64,000 nucleotides of DNA from positions 30,861,118 to 30,925,117 of the forward strand of contig OX442314.1 of the NCBI GenBank assembly GCA_949358305.1, given 5' to 3'. This DNA is from Strigamia acuminata (taxonomy: Eukaryota > Arthropoda > Chilopoda > Geophilomorpha > Linotaeniidae). How positions within the stretch are numbered: the stretch's first letter is position 1; each line of letters begins with the position of its first letter. The translations under genes and the position numbers were made by a program. Shown piece after piece: positions 19,087 through 29,270 of this stretch. The notes under the pieces were generated by a model. The model ran no database searches. It was not told where the DNA came from and worked only from the letters and a program-made list of their open reading frames with translations.

Positions 19087-21052
19087 ATGAAGTTCTTTTA
19101 TTATTGTTTCGTCCTGCTTTCACTTTATTCCTACTGCACCACGGCAAAACCAAACGCGATGAACTACCTAGACGATTTGAAAACAAATTGGAACTATGTA
19201 GCGGATTGTGTACGTACGAATACCAAGTGTGACGACGCTTACCACAACGAGAAGCTTCTGAATCCAAAAACCACGTGGTCTCAATTTCACCCTAAATGTA
19301 TGAAGGAATCCCTCGTTGATGAGAGCTGGGTATATTGTAGTAAGTTCAATAGACCTTTGGAAAATTGAGGTCAGGTGATGCGATCATGTGATCGTAACAG
19401 TTTTCATGTTTACGTGCACCCAGTTATACAGATTATAGATAAGTAAAAATGCAAATTTTACTTTTCTGGAAAACTGATCATGTCAACGAAATAGTTTTAC
19501 AGAGAAGGGTAAATTCCAGTTGTTTGTGGTAGATCACTGCAAAAAAAATTAGATTTTTGTCGATAAAATATTTTGGAAATATAACTGAAATGCGATATTT
19601 CCAAACCCGAAAGTTATATATTCCAAATTGTACAAACATCAAATTTCCAATGACTTTCCAACACTGAATGCAACCGTTTCCAAACTACTTTTTATAGCAT
19701 GATATATTAAATTTCCAAACCGTTAAACACATATTTCTCAACCAGTAAAGTTAAGATTTCCAAATGTAAAATATGAGTTTCCCATCAGTAAATAACAACT
19801 TTCCAAATATAAAATTTGATATTTCTTTTTTAATAAAAATTCTAAATTAGTTGAATCTCAAAATAAATCCCTAGAAATTTCTATAAAAATTCAATACATC
19901 CTGAAAATATGCAGAGGATTCACTCCTGAATCCTGAATCCTGAATTCAATTCTGAATACTGAATTCATTCCTGAATCATAAATTCTAAATCCTGAATTCT
20001 GAATTCATAAATCTTGAATCCAATAATCTTGAATCCTGAATTCATAAACCAAGGCTATAATCATAGCCTAATACAAAAAATGAGCAAAATCAACTGAAGG
20101 CAGTGATAAAAACTCGCATTAATATGATGGGGTAACAAATTCTAGAATCAAATTAAAAATGTTACACTACAAAATTTGTGTCAACTTTTTAATTTATCTT
20201 ACTCTAACAATAATAATCTAATTATTTGTTGAAGTAGAAATGATAAAACCAATCCCATATTTAATAAATATAAATTTTGAATTAGTTTTGAATTATGTTC
20301 GCCATCTGGTGATAAACCCATAAATTTTAAAAGCAGGAAACATACGATCTTTAGTCATTAATTTTTAGGCTTGTGAAATGAATGGAAATACAAATTTTCA
20401 AATCTAATTTACATTAACATTCCATACAATTTGCAACATCATCTTTCAGTGTTGAAAATTTTTTGCAGTGAATGTTGGTCGTTTTGCGCATTGAAAACTG
20501 CATGGAAACACCCGTAAATGCAAAAAATAATAGCCATTTGTGGAATTTATAGTGTTGTTATTTGTCGTGATTTTAGCCCTGATGTTTTAGATAGCTTTAC
20601 AATTTTAATTCGTTACTTGGTCACCAGAGTGACCTCCCTTTTTTCTTTGACCCTCTAAAATCCTTGATCACCCTGACTTTAGACTCCCTTTATTCTTACA
20701 AGTGAGTACATGTAAACATGGTAAATGTTTGCCCCCCTCTACGAGAAAAACCAATACAAAATAACATTACAACATTGTTAATTTGCAGTTTTCTTTTTGT
20801 CGATGGGGCCAAACTGCATTATGTCATAATTTTCCAATGGTCTATTCCCACCTTTTAAAATTACAAAATTACTTTTGCGTGAAAGTAACGTTATGATAAT
20901 CTATATTATTTATTGCAGAATCGAACGAGGATCTGCTGACAAATGAGTGCAAATATTTAACATGCTTTGCCCTAAATGATGAGAAAAAAACAAAATACCG
21001 GTTCACGTACACAAAAGATGTGTGCAAATGTGTTGGACCGTACCAATATTGA
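19087..21052 (+). CDS. Secreted cysteine-rich protein, copy 4 (large intron)
   Basis: Exon 1 (19087-19339) and exon 2 (20919-21052) join in phase 1 as in copy 2, predicting 128 residues. The signal peptide is MKFFYYCFVLLSLYSYC, and the domain has the same eight cysteines and the KTTWSQFHPKC motif. Exon 2 is ESNEDLLTNECKYLTCF-like and ends with a unique GPYQY tail. The 1.58-kb intron is larger than its paralogues' because a transposon-like unit (19534-20474) sits in it. The ATG at 19087 was chosen because it aligns with the other copies; in-frame ATGs at 19003 and 19021 are upstream. It appears intact. Confidence 0.75.
19534..20474. mobile_element. CACTG-ended non-autonomous DNA element in the copy 4 intron
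   Basis: The left end CACTGCAAAAAAAATTAGA and right end aattttttgcagtg are inverted. The interior is AT-rich with short degenerate repeats (ttccaaa; ctgaatcctgaattc at 19900-20050). CACTA-superfamily elements start CACTA/CACTG. A 3-bp target duplication is not exact here (gat/aat). A related end type occurs at 45611. Confidence 0.5.
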
Positions 21053-21465
21053 AAACACACGTTTTCAAAAATCATTTATATTATTTCATACAATTTTAAT
21101 GTAAATTGATTAAAATAAATAGCGTTTATATATTAAAATAAATTTCGTGCATTTACTCAAATAGAAACAGATATTGGATTAACCCTAACCCTCCTAATCC
21201 AGATTAAAACAACAATACACCGCCAGAGGACGTCGTATGAACGATACGACGTTCGCAAAACGTTTTATGTAGTAGCCAATCACGGCTGAGTGTAGTTGTA
21301 TTTAAACCCTGTATTTATTTAGAATAAATCACTTGTAATCTTTAACATCATTACTCTAAACGATAAGATCACTAAGCATTTATTCAAAATAAAACATACA
21401 ATCATTCGAAACGAGAAAAATTTAAATAATATACTTGTTAACTAATTATTAGCGGGGAATTAAGA
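21053..21465. promoter_or_regulatory. Intergenic with probable promoter of the SR-protein gene
   Basis: After the copy 4 stop there are AATAAA motifs near 21115. A CCAAT-like box (agccaatcacg near 21275) and tatttaaac (near 21299) precede the SR-protein start by about 170-190 bp, suggesting its promoter. The aaccctaaccct near 21183 is too short to be telomeric. Confidence 0.45.
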
Positions 21466-22065
21466 ATGGGCACGCGTATTCACATTGGGGGGTTGAATCA
21501 CGATGTTTGCGATCACGATGTCGAGCGATTTCTGAATGGATATGGTCTGATTCACGAAATAGTTCTGAAAAAGGGATTTGGATTCGTGCAATTCGACAAT
21601 CCACGAGATGCCGACGACGCAGTTCATGACTTGAACGGGAAGGATTTATTTGGCCAACAAGTGACCGTGCAATTTGCTCGGCGAATTCCACGCAGGCATG
21701 ATCGCAAATTAGGCGGCGGAACGGCCATTTTTAATTCCAGATACGATCCTGTCCCGCGCAGAGCAAGATCGCCATTATTACGAACTCGCAGCCGAACTGA
21801 TTGCAGATCAAGATCGCCTTTAAATTCTCGAAGGTCAAGATCGCCTTTAAATTCTCGAAGATCAAATTCGTCTGTTATTTCTCGAAGGTCAAGATCGCCT
21901 GTTATTTCTCGAAGATCAAGATCCCGCAGTGTCTCACCGGAAAACGTCTATGACGCCATACCAGATTACCTTAAATGTAATTATAACTTAACTTTAACTG
22001 CAGAGATTACGAAACAGATTATCGGGGAAATAAAGAAGAACGATGATACGATATATTTTGAATAA
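21466..22065 (+). CDS. SR-type splicing factor (one RRM plus RS region), intronless
   Basis: A 199-residue single-exon gene. Residues 4-72 form an RNA-recognition motif with RNP2 RIHIGGL and RNP1 KGFGFVQF, closest in style to the SRSF4/5/6 (B52) group. Residues about 95-165 are RS-rich with a tandem SRRSRSPLN unit, the part normally phosphorylated and used for spliceosome contacts in the nucleus. The C-terminal 35 residues (DAIPDYLKCNYNLTLTAEIT) are unrelated and acidic-hydrophobic. A second RRM is missing. The lack of introns in an intron-rich neighbourhood suggests retroposition. It has its own promoter-like upstream sequence and looks intact. Confidence 0.85.
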   Translation: MGTRIHIGGLNHDVCDHDVERFLNGYGLIHEIVLKKGFGFVQFDNPRDADDAVHDLNGKDLFGQQVTVQFARRIPRRHDRKLGGGTAIFNSRYDPVPRRARSPLLRTRSRTDCRSRSPLNSRRSRSPLNSRRSNSSVISRRSRSPVISRRSRSRSVSPENVYDAIPDYLKCNYNLTLTAEITKQIIGEIKKNDDTIYFE

Positions 22066-22914
22066 TTTCCGATTTAAACGAAGACTATTTCAGTGTATTT
22101 AATTAAACACATTTCAAATTTGCCGCCTTGCAATCACATCCAGGTTTTAGCAACGTCCATGAAAAGCAAAATGGAATCCCGAGTCTCCCGCTCTGTTTAG
22201 GCAAAACAATATTTGTACAAACAACAAACCGGTCACCAGTTGTGTCGTAATCAAATTGACCGTAAGTACAACTTTTTAGATCCAAATATTATAATTTAAC
22301 ATGTTAAGATTTCTTAAAATTTTTAATCCCGTTTCAAACGTTTGCTTCGTAGTGGTAAGGTAGTGCGAAAACCTGGCGTCAACATTTTGTGGAATAAAAA
22401 TAACCAAATCAATGAAATTTATTTTTGAAATTTTATTCATTAATACCTTGACAGCTGAAAGCTGTACTAATAGATTTTTGACATCGAGATAAAATTTTAT
22501 ATTTCATTTGTTTTTTTTTCCCCCTCCTTTACGTCTTCTTCGTTTGTATAACACTAAAGCATACAATATATTTCAGATAAAATTCCCTACTAACAGTAAT
22601 CGATATTGTAAAGTATTAAAATCTAAAATGTATCGGCAATTTGAAAAATTCCGGCAGTGGTTAAATTACAATACTGTACGTACTTGTTGAAACTTTGAAA
22701 ATAAAAATAATTATCTGAGCGATTTTTGCACATAAAATTGCACTTCATCTACGAACTCTACGCTGACTTTTACGGACAAATTAGCTATTGATTTTAAATA
22801 ATAATAAACAAAAAAATATTGTATTATTAATCCTCAACTCTTACTTTTGTAAATTCCAACGTGACTTGTAACACGGATTAATTTTTTCTAGAATTAATTC
22901 ATCAATCAAAACTT
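22066..22914. other. Intergenic, no gene seen
   Basis: AT-rich sequence between convergent genes, with poly-T near 22508. Several short open frames of about 60 codons exist on both strands, but none has protein-like composition or splice context that I trust. Confidence 0.45.
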
Positions 22915-25900
22915 TCACATTGAAGTTGATCTTGCTGTACGGTGTCTTGAGCGCAGACTTTGACGCAGTTTCTCCTTTTCAATCATTTGTTGCCTTAGTT
23001 TCGCTTCCATGTTGGATAATGCAAGTAGTTGTGCCTGAAACAAACAATTCCTTTCAGAATAAAAAAAAAAAATTCTAAAAGACCAATTTTAAGGCAAGAA
23101 AACCTCAGAATTCGAATAACACCTGCGCATGCGTAAAAGTGCCGTACTGACCATAACATTTCGTGCCCCTTATTAAAAATGGCACCAATTATAAACAAAA
23201 ATGATATATTCCTTAAGGGGCCGTCCATAAATTACGTAACGCTGATTTTTCGATTTTTAGACCCCTTTCCCCCCCCCCCCCGTAATAAAGTCGTAACAAA
23301 TTCACAAACCTCCCCTAGAATATTACGTAACAAACCTTACCACCCCCCCCCCCCCAAAAAAAAATTTTTTTGATACAAGCTTATAATGCAAAATTTTACA
23401 AAAATTAAAATTTTTTTACAAAAATTTCAACAAAATTTTACAAAAATTAAAAATTTTTTACAAAAATTTCAACAAAATTTTACTAATTTCACAAAAATTT
23501 CAACAAAATTTGAAAAATTGAAAAAATTTTGAAAAATGTAAAAAAAAATTTGAAAAATTTAAAATTGTTTACAAAAATTAAATTTTACAATAATAATAAA
23601 TTGAAACAATAAAAGTAAAATTTTCACTTTTTGTTACGTAACATTTTTAAGAACCCCTCCCCCCCTTCCCCGTCGTAACAACCCTAAACAAAATTTGAAA
23701 CCCCCTCCCCCCCCCCCTCCAGGCGTTACGTAATTTATGGACGGCCCCTAACGCGTCTTGCTTTTGGGAGAAATAATAATCCCTCTTAACTCACTTCAAT
23801 GTCATCTGTAGGTGGTTGCTGCGACTTTTGCTTTTGCTTCTGTTTCATCTTCTCTTTTTTCTGAGACTGTTTCTGTTTCTTATTGTGGAAATTCTTTTCC
23901 CCATTCTTCAGTTTCTTCGGCGACTTATTTTTCGCCTTTCCTTGCTTGGGGTTTTTAGGCGAATTGAATTTTCCTTCATTGGGTTTGTGCTGATTGTAAA
24001 ACGGAATAAAATCCCCATTGCCAAAATTCTTATTCAGGGAAACGTGCGGCAAACTAGCAGGCGGGTGTTCAATTGCCGGTAGAACATCGTTAGCATAATT
24101 CTTATTCAGCGAAACATGTGGAGGCATGAGCGACGGAAATCTGTGAAATAAGCAAAACAAAGCCAAAGTTAAACCAAATAAAATCTAATAATAAGTTGCA
24201 TTCAAACTTTCTGTTTTTCATACACAAACACCAAAATAAGCACACAAACAGAAACTATGAATGCACAAAATACTGTCTTACGGCAAATTGTTATTTGTTT
24301 TAGAACCAATGTCAATTTTATGGTAATTTTGCTTATTTGGCTTATAAATCGAAACTGCAATGTATGCTTGCTTGTTATTGTCGCTGGGATTTTTGTTGGC
24401 GTAGAAACTGGTGCCGGGAACGTCGACTGCGATGGTGTCGATCGGTGCGTGGTGTTGGTTTAAATGTTTGAGGTCGTTATGGTGCAGGGATCCGGCAAAG
24501 GAAATGGGGGGCGGCTTGTCGGCGTTGTTGTAGATCTTTGAGTTTGTGGTGTGCCATTTTGCTCTCTGTTTGTGTTCGTCGTTGAATGGGTTTTCTTTCG
24601 GCATTCTGTGCGGGTGGGTCTTCGGTGAAAGACTTTTGACGTTTTCGGTTGCTCTGTAGGAATGTGATTTTAAAATGTTGTTTTCTTTGACGTGTGGGGA
24701 ATAATTTCTTGATGGAAGTAAATTGAAATTCTGAAATTTGGCAACAAAAAAAGAAAGTTTGTTATTAATAACTTTAAATTCATGAATAATTCGCAATTTA
24801 GAAGAAATTTATGTATAAAATAGACAAGTTTTGAGTATAAAATGCAATTTTTAATTTTTGATAAAAAATTATGAACAGAATGCAATTTTTGATAAAAATT
24901 TATGGATAGAATGCAATTTTTGATAAAAATTTATGGATAGAATGCAATTTTTGATAAAAATTTATGGATAGAATGCAATTTTGGATAAAAATTTATGGAT
25001 AGAATGCAATTTTGGATAAAAATTTATGGATAGAATGCAATTTTGGATAAAAATTTATAGATAGAATGCAATGTTGGATAAAAATTTATGGATAGAATGC
25101 AATTTTTGATAAAAATTTATGGATAGAATGCAATTTTTGATAAAAATTTATCACTAAAATGCAAATTTTAATAAAAATTATCACTAAAATGCAATTTTTA
25201 ATAAAAATTTATCACTAAAATGCAATTTTTAATAAAAATTTATCACTAAAATGCAATTTTTAATAACAATTATCAATCAATTTAATTGATAAATAAAAAA
25301 TTAACCATCAAATTTAATTCATAAATAAAAAATTAGCAATCAGTTAAATTTATAAATAAAAATTTTGCAATAAAACTCAATGTACAATAAAATTCATCAA
25401 TCAATAATATAAAAAAAAAAAAAAAAAAAAAAACCTTTTGAGTCTTCTGTTGATCCATAGCTTCCATCTGCAGAGCTGTTTTTAACCTCGACGACGTGTC
25501 GTAATCCATTTTCCCTTAAAATCAAAACAAAAAAACAACTCTAAAAAACAAACCACCAATCAAACAACCAAATCCAACCATACCAAGTATCTCAGTAACA
25601 CGCGCCCATCCCTTCGGATTCCTCGACAACTTAATTAAAAAATTCAACATCTCTTCTTCGTGCGGCGAATTAATATACAACCTCGCATTCCTCGCACTCC
25701 GACCAAACATCCCACTCTCGTACAAAGCATCTTTCAACTGCTTCTTCGTGCGCCGAACAATCTTTTCGCTCGAATTCTGCACATTTTCACCCGAAATCGC
25801 ATCCCCAGCCTCGCGAACCGTGAAAAAATCATCGTCATCCCCGTCATCCGCCTCATCATCGATGTAATCATCATGTTTGAACTCCTTAACACCCAGATAT

Positions 25901-28900
25901 CGATCATCTTGAGATTTCTCCTTCCATTCCCTCAATTTATCTTCCTCATCGCTGACTGTCGGCCTCGTAGTAAGCCGGCTCTCGCCATCACTCATCATTA
26001 TCCCGCCACCGGAGGCCGGATTCTCCTTTGTGGGTTCTGCGGGGATTTTTTCGGTGGGTTCATCAACTCTTGTTTCCTCCTCGGTTAAAGCTGTCGGCAC
26101 CAATGTTGTAACTATAATGTCGTTCGATCCGTCTTCCTCCTGCGATTCCTCCGACGGGCGCTCTCGTTGTTGACCGATGTCGTCCAATTCGTCATCGAAC
26201 GATTCCACCGTGTCGTCGTCCTCTTCGAGAGAGAAAAAGGAATTCTCCGTCGCTGCGTCGACGTTTGTGCGGTTTAATAATTCAAGTTCATCTTCGAGGG
26301 TCTAAAAAAAAATTAATCAAGTCAGACATGTGTGGTTTCGGGGGTCGGTGAACTCACTCAGGGCCATCTTTTAATATTCCGCAAGGCCGATGCGTCTTTG
26401 TGACTTTACGAAGCCAAAATTTCAAATTTACATTAACTTTTCAGCAATTAAAAGACGTTTAAAGTAGGGTTTCTCTACCGGTATTTACCGGTATCAAAAA
26501 CCGGTATTTTTCAAGAAAATACCGAATACCGAATACCGTCTTTAGTTCGGTATTAGTACCGGTTTTTATAACACAAGTTAAATGGGATTTTTTTAAACAT
26601 AAAAATGCAAAATTATCGATTTTTTTAGCTTAAAAATCTGAATTTATCAATTTTTTTTAGCTTAAAACTTGAATTTATCGATTTTTATATGTAAAAATTA
26701 GAAATTAATTGATTTTTTACATATAAAAACGAAAATTTATCGATTTTTTTAACTTAAAAATGAGAATTTATTGATTTTTTAACTTAAAAATGAGAATATA
26801 TCGATTTTTTTTAACATAAAAATGAGAATTTATCAAATTTCTTAACTTAAAAAATCTTATAAACTCAATTTTTCAATTTAAACAAAAAGACCTCTCAATT
26901 TCAACACCTGATAACAAAACAATCCCATATTCATCAAACTTCTACATCCCATTGTAAATAATATTTTTAAAAAAATAAACAAAAATTAAAATTAAAACAT
27001 TATGATTAAAATAAAAACATTTAACATTGTAGCTATTTTATTTTACTTTATTACCGAAATATACCGGTTTACCGGTTTTTTGAATATTGAATACCGAAAT
27101 ACCGGTTTTTCCAAAAGTCCCGATTTTGAGAAACCCTAGTTTAAAGCCATACTTTTTGGAAAAAAATTTTTAAAATTAAAACTTAACAACTCTCTACACG
27201 CTGTGTTTCGCTTCACTGCATTGCCAGTATTTCAATCACCGTGTGTTATTGGCGTTATGTACCCCCAGCGCCCCCTATGTAAAATTAGCATATTAAAAAA
27301 CACTTGCATCGGCTTGCGGACACCTTGACTGATTAACCCACTGCAAAAACGTGTACAACTAACTTCGGAGTTGCTATTTTTGACTGCCCGAACACTTGGA
27401 GTTGACCACTGATTAGATGGCGATTCGGTCGCGTCGATTACACGGCTGCACACTGTAAGGAAATAAAAGAAGAAAAGAAAAAATTAGCATGGAAGAATAA
27501 ATTGGTTTGTTTTTCAAAGGGGAACAAGAAACTTAAGAAAAACAGCGATAAATTTCAGCGCGTTTGTTATTTGTTATCGAGAAGCACGGAGCTCGTGACG
27601 GGCATATCTAAAGTGTAGGAGTTTTATTTTATCGATCTAGCATTTTGTTTAAAGAAATATTGCGCAGACAAAACGCTGTAATAGGTTCACTGAACAACCC
27701 TCTTTAGAAAAGAGGGCCATGTGGTTTGGCTTGTTTGTGCAATCAGTGCAATGATAAAACGGTTGGTATGAAATGCGATTGTGTGCCGGATTGCTAATCA
27801 TTGTTTTATTTGGAAATGTTTAAGTGTGGGCTGTTTGTTGTGTGTTGAGAGGTTTTTTTTTTCTTTCTTTTTTTAGTTTTGTATGATTTTATTTTATTTT
27901 ATTTTTATTTTATTTTTTGTTTTATTATTTATTTTATTATTTATTTATTATTCTCAAGATTTGTGTGTCCTTGATAAAAATGGTCAAATCCAGCAATGCG
28001 GGGATGGCAAACTGCCAAAGTCGACAAAGGCAAGTCGTTAAACTACTTACTAAATGGTAAATGCCAATTAAATTAAGAGAAAATCGAAATTATTTTATTT
28101 TATCCCAAATTCATTACAAATAAAATAATATTTTTCATATTTAAAAAAAAAAAAAATATTGATAAAATAATATTTTTTTTTAAAAAAAATTATACATTAC
28201 ACGAGATATTATTCCGTCGTAAATAAATTGATCGAAACACTAAAACCGATGAGGAAAACACATCAAACCAGCGTTGTTTTTTTCCTATCTTTCAATATCG
28301 TGAAGTGCAGTGAAGCAAACCCCGAAAGCGGCCCTAATGCTTTTTATGTGCTGAAGCGGCTACAAATTCCTCAGAAATATCTCTTAAAAGTTTCTCATAA
28401 AATATTCATAAACCCTCCTTATCTTACCTTCAAAAATCCCACCCCCCATCATTAAATTAAAAAAAAAATTTCACTTCCCAACATCAAACAATCTTAACTC
28501 TCCATTTTTACAATCGTCTGGTGACCTTCATTTGATCATTTCCCATCCAAAACAGCAAAAACAACTCGAAATAAGACACTTAAAACGCACACAACCCAAA
28601 GTAATTACATTCCCCTACTTGAACACGCCAAATAAATACGATACTGCCCCCCCATGCCCCCCCACACCCATCAAAACCAAAAAACTCCACGTTTCCATCA
28701 CGCATCCAACCAGTCTCAAATATCACCATCACTTATCTCGATTGAATGGAATTAGCACTTCCCTGCAATGCAAAAATCCCCATTTTGTTTAACCAGGACC
28801 TCCCCAAATACATTTAACGAATTTATTTGCTTTCAACAATGCTTAATTAAGCCGTCATCACTTAGAAAAAAAATAAAAAAAAAAACCCGACCAAAAAAAA

Positions 28901-29003
28901 AAAAAAATTTTTTTCGATTTTCTTAAACAGCGAAAATTTTTCTTACCTTCGATGGAACAATGCACTAAGAAAACAATGAGCAAACACGTCCTAAATCTCG
29001 CCA
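22915..29003 (-). CDS. Secreted, charged, low-complexity protein of unknown function (multi-exon)
   Basis: Exons in order: 28946-29003 (signal peptide MARFRTCLLIVFLVHCSIE), one near 27350-27452 (phase-1 acceptor TTACAG; end uncertain), about 26302 to 25586 (acidic, DDEADDGDDDDFF, then LNFLIKLSRNPKGWARVTEI), about 25515 to 25433 (MDYDTSSRLKTALQMEAMDQ), 24730-24281, 24140-23795 (Lys/Gln-rich, QKQSQKKEKMKQKQKQK) and 23034-22915 (coiled, EAKLRQQMIEKEKLRQ). Every junction from exon 3 on keeps frame with GT-AG borders. PHVSLNKN occurs twice. KR/RR sites suggest proprotein cleavage. The most conserved-looking part is the helical NPKGWARVTEI...SRLKTALQME region. I recognise no family. It shares a promoter with the dehydrogenase-like gene at 29271. 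Confidence 0.65.
23217..23748. mobile_element. MITE with GGGGCCGTCCATAAATTACG ends and TAA target duplication
   Basis: The terminal inverted repeats ggggccgtccataaattacg (left) and its complement (right) are flanked by TAA at 23214-23216 and 23749-23751. C-rich stretches lie inside each end and the core is an AT-rich array of caaaaatttcaacaaaattt. There is no coding capacity. Such ends with a three-base duplication resemble ISL2EU/PIF-like elements, but I name the family only tentatively. It lies in the last intron of the secreted-protein gene. Confidence 0.88.
24840..25270. repeat. 31-bp minisatellite in an intron of the secreted-protein gene
   Basis: About 13 tandem copies of gataaaaatttatggatag plus aatgcaattttt. 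The last few copies carry a different middle (atcactaaa). A poly-A run of more than 20 lies at 25411-25432 next to the following exon. Confidence 0.92.
26465..27138. mobile_element. hAT-type non-autonomous element with 8-bp target duplication
   Basis: The ends TAGGGTTTCTC and GAGAAACCCTA are inverted and flanked by the identical octamer gtttaaag (26457-26464, 27139-27146), the signature of hAT elements. The subterminal regions carry many taccggtat/ataccggta motifs on both sides, likely transposase-binding repeats. The centre is AT-rich and contains aaaaatgagaatttatcgat-like repeats. It has no transposase. It inserted into an older repeat also found at 45255-45330. Confidence 0.92.
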
Positions 29004-29270
29004 TAACGCTGAAATTCACAGCAATTCACAGGAGGCGATTAGTCAGCATCCTTCTCCCTTTTTCCTCTTCGCAAGCAGAATCTGACCCAAACCGCGCATG
29101 CGCCGCGAATTTTATTATCCCCTATTTCCCCACCTCGGCGCGCGAGGGCTCTGCCAACCCACGCACGGTGCCATCAAGTCGAGCAAAATCGTTCTGGGTG
29201 TGGCCACATCCATTCTTTGTTGTTTGACCGTTCGATCCAATTAATCCCGACCAATTTCGCGTCGCAAACA
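29004..29270. promoter_or_regulatory. Bidirectional promoter with NRF1-like palindrome
   Basis: Two start codons on opposite strands are 267 bp apart. GCGCATGCGC at 29094-29103 matches the core of NRF1 palindromic sites, and the segment is unusually GC-rich for the window. It probably drives both the secreted-protein gene (-) and the first dehydrogenase-like gene (+). Confidence 0.6.

Noticed and set aside
21180-21200. aaccctaaccct as a telomeric trace
   Set aside because: Only two units, in unique sequence; chance level.
24840-25270. CRISPR-like regular repeats
   Set aside because: Direct head-to-tail minisatellite without spacers in a eukaryotic intron.
25660-26088. 142-codon plus frame
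   Set aside because: Antisense of the acidic exon of the secreted-protein gene, whose splice sites and composition support the minus strand.
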